NCBI GenBank assembly: GCA_002964805.2
Contig: PUDQ02000032.1
Location: forward strand, 806,001 to 870,000
Length of the DNA: 64,000 nucleotides
Reading direction: 5' to 3'
Source of the DNA: Trametes villosa
Taxonomy: Eukaryota > Basidiomycota > Agaricomycetes > Polyporales > Polyporaceae
The first letter of the stretch is position 1, and every line of letters starts with the position of its first letter. The notes beneath the pieces were generated by a model. That model was not told the DNA's origin and did not search any database. It saw only the letters and a list, made by a program, of their open reading frames with translations. The translations under genes and the position numbers were made by a program. Positions 57,895-64,000 of the stretch are shown piece by piece.

Positions 57895-60674
57895 TCACCC
57901 GTCGAGGAACTCCTTGCGCACGTCCGCGAACGCCGCCGCGCCCACGCCGAGCTGGCCCAGGCGCGTCACGCACGCGCTCGCCTGCCGGTACAGCGTCTCG
58001 AGCGCGGGGTGCGCCGGGCGGCCTTGCGATTCTGTACATTGCACCTCAGCATGAGAAGGTTGTCAGGGTAGTATACGGAGGAAAAACGCACCGAGGATCG
58101 CCTGGTTGACTTCGGCGGCGAGCGCATCGCGCGCAGCCTGTCCCGCTATCTCGGCCACCTCGCCCCCCGCTGCGAGCGGGTCATCGTATGCAACGACGCC
58201 GAACGTGCGGCGCAGGTGTGCACGCACACCAGGGCGCAGATCACTCTTGTAGTCCGTCTCCAGCGTCTGTCCGTAGCTTAGCGCCGTGTGCAACGCGGCC
58301 TTTGCGATCGCAGCGAGGGCCGCATGAATAGTCTGCACCGGGGTCAGGGCAGACGTGATGGACGGCCGGGGAGTGGGGTCAGCAGCCGCGGACGTGGAGA
58401 CCGTGGGCGTAGACGTGGACGGGGTACTGTGGGCCTCGGGCGATGGGTCGTCCACATCCATCGCGCCCATTCCATCCATCTCTCCCACGACTCCATCTCC
58501 TGCGCCGTCGCGGTCCGGTTTGTCGATGACCACGGGCTCGCGGGCGCGCGACAGGGCGGCCTCGCGCTCCGCCTCCTTGACCTTGCGCAGCGCCTCCCCG
58601 GCCTCGAGCACGAGCTCCACGAACTTCCGGCAGCGCAGGCGGAAGAGCACTAGCCCCTGCTCGCGCTCGAGCACGGTCGAGTGGTTGGCACGGATGAGAG
58701 ACAGCGCCGTGTCGACGTCGCCTCGGATAATTGCGTTCGTGATGGACAGCCGTGTGTTGAGGTCGTAGTCGAGACCGTACTCGGAGTCAAGTTTGGCGCT
58801 GGCCTGGGGAGCTGTGGAGGGGCCTGCGGCCGGAGCATCGTCCGTCTCCATCATTGAAGCATCGTCGTCCGCGGGCTCAGCCTTCGTCCGTACGGCATCC
58901 GCAGTCGACGTCGCCGCCGACTGCTCTGTGCACTGTTTCTGGAACGCACGGGCAGTGCGAGCATACCCATGGTGCGCGAGGTACGCCAACACGAGCTTGC
59001 GGAGGGGAGCCTTGCTTTCTTCATCCTCAAGGTCGGCCTTCTCTGCAGCTTTGGCGTTGTCCGCCTTGCGCCGTCCAGCCTTCCTAGCACCGAGGCCCAT
59101 CAAGCTCCAGTCCACAGGGTTCTCCATAATCCCTGTCCAGACGGTGTCGCGCTGCGCGCGGACGTGCTCCTCGATGGCAAATCGGAAATCCGCGTTCCCG
59201 AAATTGGCACGGATGGACTCGTTGGTCTGCCGCATGCCGATGCACGGGTATATGTCGGTCGCCTTCCCGACGTTCTCGAAAACCATGCCTGCACCGAGGT
59301 CAATAACGCCATACGATGGGGAAAGGCTAAATGCAAAACGCGCACCTAGAAAACTGCCGTTCTTGGTGTAGAACACGCGGTTCTGGCTGAAATCGACCCC
59401 ACAGCCAATCACGTCGCCAGCTGGACAATAGCGTGAGGATCGTCGCACACGAAAGAGGCATATGGTTACGCACTGTCGAACGTCGGGCCGTACGGGCTTC
59501 CATCCTTGTGTCCGGGGAACGCCCAGCCGTCGTCAGCGTGGTATCCCCAGCTGTTCTTCTCCCATCCAGGTAGACGAGACAACCGCACTTCCGGAGCAGA
59601 GAACCTAGCAGGTGTAAGTCCAACTCGTCCCTCCGCCTATGGCTACACGCACCCGATACTGATGGGCCTGTCGTGTGATGTATGAGCAACGCGGGCTTTC
59701 TGCGGAGGTAAGAAGACCTACCCCTTCGGACACTTGTGGAGGATCTCGACTTCGTAATAGTAGATCCCACACGCCGGCGGGATCGGTTGGTTGGCCCGGG
59801 CCGCACTGGACTCCCGATCGCCCATGCAAGAAGGTCCCGTGAAGGTCAGCTCGCGCCCGTCAGGAGAGACGCTGAGGGACGGGGTCCGGTCCTGTTCGCT
59901 CCAGCGGGTGGGGAGCATCAGCACGGTGTTCGCACTCAGCACCGTAATCGCACCAAGGGCAGCAGGCTGTGGTGGGGGCGGGGTCGCGATGCTCTCATCG
60001 TCGCTGTCGCCTACGGGCGAAAGATCTCGTCGGAAGTACGGGTATGACATGGCTGGAGGCGCAGGGCTTGCGCTCGATCTTGCATCGTGCGAAGTTACGG
60101 AGTACGCTCCGGATCGTGCGACCTGTACCAGTGGGGAGGGCGCAGGTTCGGTATGCAGCATCTCACGCAGAGACGAGTACTCCAGGTAGTCTGGCCGTGA
60201 GAAGCCCTGCGGGGCAGTAGCGGTCGCATGGGCCGTAGGGGGGATAGAACGCTGAGTAAGGGAGCTAGAGCTGACAGCACTTTGCGAGCGGACACCAGCG
60301 CTGAGCCGTCGAGGGCGGACAGGAGAAGTCGACGGAGAGTAGGGCGCGTTGCATGTCGGGTCACGGGACGGTGTTGGCGAGGTTGTCGCACGGATGATCC
60401 GGGGCTCGAAGACGGGAACAGATGCCTGTGCGGGGCCTGTCGGCCGACCTCGGGGGACCATGTTGAGAGCAGACGAGTAACTCGCTGAGACAGACCGAGA
60501 GAGCGGTGGGGCGATTCGCCCAGGACTGAGGCTTGTAGCGGTCGTGACCGAGCTCAGGCGAGGTCGGGGAGCAGGAGTCGGGCTGAATGACAACGGTATA
60601 ACATTCTCCAGACTGCGTGCCGTAGAGCTAGGAGGGATGGGTATGCTCGCGGAGCGTGACTGCCGAGTGGACAT
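57895..60674 (-). CDS. VID30: VID30/GID1 (RanBPM-like) subunit of the CTLH/GID ubiquitin ligase
   Basis: Scaffold of the GID/CTLH E3 ligase, in yeast degrading gluconeogenic enzymes. Start taken at 60674 (MSTRQSRSASIPIPPSS), first ATG in a Ser/Pro-rich disordered N-terminus of ~270 residues; TGA at 57895-57897. Domains in order: SPRY/B30.2 (GIYYYEVEILHKCPKG, then LPGWEKNSWGYHADDGW, then VIGCGVDFSQNRVFYTKNG and LGARFAF); LisH (LRKLVLAYLAHHGYARTA, ARAFQKQC); CTLH/CRA (LSITNAIIRGDVDTALSLIR, LRCRKFVELVLEAGEAL, HTALSYGQTLETDYK). The linker carries Ser/Pro/acidic insertions. C-terminus ADVRKEFLDG. About 850 residues. All splice joins checked keep frame; the start could lie upstream if there is a 5' exon. 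Confidence 0.88.
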
Positions 60675-61883
60675 GCTGGGCGAGGCAACCGTTGTGGTTC
60701 GGGGCACTGTTCAGTTTGCTACGGACCTTGTAGACGTAGATGTCGACCTCTGTATGCCGCTGCGGCTGTAGCAACCTGTGTGGAGGTGGAGGACGCCCGT
60801 GTAAACTCCTGGATTTGACCCCGGCAAATTCAGAATTTCGAGATGGCCAAGCGGCGCTGGTCGTCGTTATAAGAGAGCCCAGGCGAGGAGTAGTGAAGAG
60901 GAGCCCGGCCTCGTAGTGTATGGTCGCCGAGAGGGGGGTGAGAGAGGAGATGATGGTGGTATGGAAAGAAGCCTCCTTCGAGCCTCGGCTGGTCGGCCGC
61001 TCAAGTGACTCTGTCTCCTGACCACCATCTTCTCTCTTCGACGCCGCATACATCCTGCTTTCAGACATCGCAACAACGCCTATGGCTACCTTTCTCGTGG
61101 CACTGAAGCAACGAATGGCAGTACAAATGTCATTATGTCCCAGTCCAACGCTGGGGGTAGGCAGCGCTGAGCGCTTCAGCGTTAGAAAGTCTAAACTGCG
61201 GCCGCTGCTTGCGTGCTCATTGATCGATTCTCACAAAGCCTTGGCCCTTTCCCGGACTCTCATGTAGAGTGTATCGCGTGCTAGCTCAAGTATGGTATAG
61301 GGTAGCAAGCAGTTCCTTTGATCTGCAGAGTGTCGTGCGCGCGGGAGGCAGAGTTGCGTACGCCACCTTTGTGCCAATTGCACCGTCTTTACGACTGTGC
61401 CTTGAGCTGAGCGTACCTCCGAATGCTTCTCACACGTATTTACTAGTGGTATGTTCTGCGGACCGATGAATGCATTTACGACGATTCGTACCGTGTATAC
61501 GATCTGCATAAAAGCGGCGGCGCATACTACTAGCTCTGCGCCAAGCTCGCGTAGGCCTGGAATGCAGGTGTCGCCAAGTAGCATTCAAGTTGTAGACCAA
61601 ACCAAAATAGCAAAAAGAGTAGATAAACAAGTATACGATGGCTATGAGATTATAGACGTCTAGAGCAGCGTTTTGTATGTATGTATGGGGGCAGATACAC
61701 ATGCAGGGCCTATAGTATGCGGCGGTATGATACACGTGTTTTAGCAGCCTAGGGCACCTCTAGCGGTGCTGTATGTCTAGTAGGAATGTCCGTGTCGGAC
61801 CTAAGAACCTGGAGAGAAAGGTGGTGGTACACAGAGGGTCAGAGAGAAAGCAGGGGACGCCGGACGCAGGCAGACGAATGTGG
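60675..61883. promoter_or_regulatory. Upstream region of VID30 and 3' flank of the O-fucosyltransferase gene
   Basis: About 1.2 kb. A minus-strand open frame (60628-61068) overlaps the VID30 start region, but its sequence is low complexity with no family, so I treat it as 5' leader. CTTATAAC (minus strand, near 60866) is TATA-like. The remainder shows nothing recognisable. Confidence 0.45.
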
Positions 61884-63870
61884 TCAGTGGTCGTCCGCGC
61901 CGGGGGTGCCCCACTTGACGAGGCGGACAGCGCCGTTATTCCAGTCCGTGACACGGCGGCGCGCCATGTGCGAGAACGTCGACCGGTCGGTGCCCACGAA
62001 GCCGACCGACATCGACTGCACGACCGCATCCAGCACCACCGGGTACCTACACACGCATCGCATCAGCATTCCAACCCTATCCTCACCCCAGCACACCAGT
62101 GCACGCCGCAAACTGCACTCACCAGTTCCCGAACCGCTCGGCGGTGCGCTCGCCGGCGTGGTCGACGCGGAGCCACCCGCGCTCCTCGACCGCGCCCCAC
62201 CACGCCGCGTCCTTCTCGTCGCCGGTCATGACAACGTGCGAGACGTAGATGCCGTGCCGCAGGCGGACCTCCTCCTGTACCTCGCGCACGCGCCGCGCGA
62301 ACGCGCCCAGCGGCGCAAAGCACTGGTCCCGCGGCACGTCGCCGCACCATCCGAGGAAGTCGCCACGGCGTGCATGGATGGCAATGTACTGTGTGCATAA
62401 TGGCGGATTCAACGTGGGAGCGGACGGGGTACGCGAAATGGTGGACATACGGGAGGGATTGCAGCGCCGTCAGCGAGACGGAACATCCGGCGGAGGTATC
62501 CGCGCGCGAGGTCTTCGAGGGTCGGCGTCCAGTGCGCGTGCACCATGACCTCACGCCACATCGGGCTATAATCCCTCTCGAACTCAAAGGGCTGCCAAGT
62601 CACAGCGTCAGGAGGATACGAATACCGGATAAAAGGAGAAACACTGACATCCAGCGCGCAGACGTAGTACAGGTAGTCATAGCACACCAGCTGCTCGTCC
62701 GGAGGCAACATAACCCTATTCCCCTCGGACGGACGCGTCGGGTTCTCATGCGGTACCGCAAGCGCGTCCGCGCGGCCCTCCGGGAACGCGAGCTTTGCAA
62801 GCGCCCAGAACGTCGAATGCGAGTCGTGCTCGAAGTTCGGGATGAGCTTCACCGCCGCGGGCGCGCGCGTGTACGAGATGTCGAGCCCGAGCAGGACGGG
62901 CGTGTAGCTCCCGCGCGCGCCGCTCGCCTGGAAGTTGTCGACCTCCCAGATGTTCCAGCAGCCGAGCTCGTCGCGGCTGTTCTGCTCGTGCGCGCGGTCG
63001 AGGTCCTTGACCATGTGCCACTCGAGGATGGGCGCGTTTAGCGCGAGGACCATCCGCGGGACGTCGAAGATGTCGGAGAACGCGAGCGGGGAAGCTGTCT
63101 CGCCGATGTGCGAGGTGAAGGGCGGGATGATGGGGACCCGTCCTGAGATGTGGGCAAGGTAAATGAGATTCCCCTGCGGATATGATGGTGTTAGCACAGT
63201 TGCGTTCGGACAACACAAGCTGCATGCTAACCATGGTAATTTGGTCGTTCGCTGCAACAAGATGTCAGTAAGAGCGCTTCTTCATACTGCAGACCTGGAC
63301 CTACTCCATCCTGCCGAGAGAAAAGAGGTCATGTAGCCCGTGTCATTCCGAAGGCTGTCTGCGGCGCTATATTTGTCAAAGCCCGGCGATCAACGCGTCA
63401 ATGTACTCACCTCTAAAATGCGGCGTAGCCGCCACCCCTTCCAGGTATGTGTCCGGTCTCAGGTGTAGCGGGAGCCCGTCATCCGACCATTCATCCTGCG
63501 CGTCCTCAGGAATTGATACCTCTACTGGTGGTAGTGGGACTGGCACGGGGTTGAAGCCGCCTGACTCGGGTGTGCGCTGCACCTGATGCGAATTCCGGGT
63601 TGACGAAAGCAAGAGGGGTATGCAGCCAACCGTCGCGAGCGCGACGATCGAGATGAAGAGCCACCTCCGCCTCACCACTGGCGGGAGAGCGAAACGCGTT
63701 GGCCAGACGGGCGATTGCGGCGACGAAGGCAGGAACTTCTCCTTGAAGACGCTAGGACTCCAGGCGTGGAAGGGAAGCAGGGGTACCCGAACGCTCTGCC
63801 CATGACGTCCGTCCTCGAAGCTCGACTCCGATGCCGTATCTTCCTCCGGTCCAGAATATGGTGCCGCCAT
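61884..63870 (-). CDS. Type II membrane O-fucosyltransferase-like glycosyltransferase
   Basis: Putative secretory-pathway glycosyltransferase related to GDP-fucose protein O-fucosyltransferases; donor and acceptor are not known in fungi. Start 63870 (MAAPYSGPEEDTASES), stop TGA at 61884-61886. A cytosolic ~69-residue N-terminus with RRR is followed by a membrane segment at residues ~70-90 (WLFISIVALATVGCIPLLL), then a Pro-rich stem. The luminal catalytic part contains GNLIYLAHISGRVPIIPPFT, the likely sugar-nucleotide arginine motif YIAIHARRGDFLGWC, HVVMTGDEKDAAWW, and FVGTDRSTFSHMARRRV. A very short exon (TNDQITM, about 63230-63250) sits between longer ones. Roughly 600 residues, compatible with the family. 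Identification rests on motif pattern. Confidence 0.78.
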
Positions 63871-64000
63871 CCCAGTGAACTCGAGCGCAGAAAGTGAAGC
63901 CTAGTGAGATGGAAAGCAAAGGAGAGTGGAGGCAAGAGCGAGATATGGGGCGACCGGGGCGAGGACAAAGGGGGGAGAGAGGAGATGAGACCTTCGGGGT
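63871..64000. promoter_or_regulatory. Upstream region of the O-fucosyltransferase-like gene
   Basis: Purine-rich on the plus strand, thus pyrimidine-rich on the coding strand, as seen before other start codons here. The promoter continues outside the window. Confidence 0.4.

Overview
The window is nuclear DNA of a filamentous basidiomycete, most likely an Agaricomycete and possibly Polyporales. Genes are GC-rich and cut by many 50-60 bp introns with GTRNGY donors. It carries Plavaka-type and hAT transposases plus a DUF6532-like gene, and ordinary fungal housekeeping genes. No rRNA, tRNA or CRISPR array was recognised. Exon limits were read by eye, so start, stop and domain calls are firmer than individual splice sites.

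Left third (1-16.5 kb): a transposon graveyard with readable nesting. A hAT transposase gene (9-3052) and an unknown gene (3436-4430) lie left of a CG-rich subterminal block ending near 4696. A 5'-truncated KDZ/CACTA-like transposase starts in frame at once (4697-5935), stops mid-exon, and resumes in frame at 12313-12582. Between the halves sits a 6.37 kb Plavaka-like element (5937-12310) with perfect 24-bp terminal inverted repeats. It holds two divergent, apparently intact genes: a DUF6532-like gene (minus) and the Plavaka transposase (plus). A degenerate GC-rich minisatellite with ~0.8 kb higher-order structure follows (12.6-15.03 kb), then an unidentified minus-strand gene remnant.

Middle (17-49.5 kb): an oxysterol-binding protein gene and a large coiled-coil protein gene. 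Next come two diverged paralogues of a huge UvrD/Rep-like SF1 helicase with TPR and CCCH-like parts (TRANK1-like), on opposite strands with their 5' ends facing (26392-34995 minus, 40861-49487 plus). Between them lie DBP3 (DEAD-box, ribosome biogenesis) and an APH-fold kinase-like gene. Both paralogues encode the Walker A loop on a 16-nt micro-exon.

Right part (50-64 kb): a dense housekeeping block with DOT1 (H3K79 methyltransferase), a Sec4/Rab8 GTPase divergent from DOT1, ARP5 (INO80 subunit), VID30/GID1 (CTLH/GID ubiquitin ligase scaffold) and an O-fucosyltransferase-like type II membrane protein. A 287-bp non-autonomous CACTA element with 3-bp target duplication sits in an ARP5 intron.
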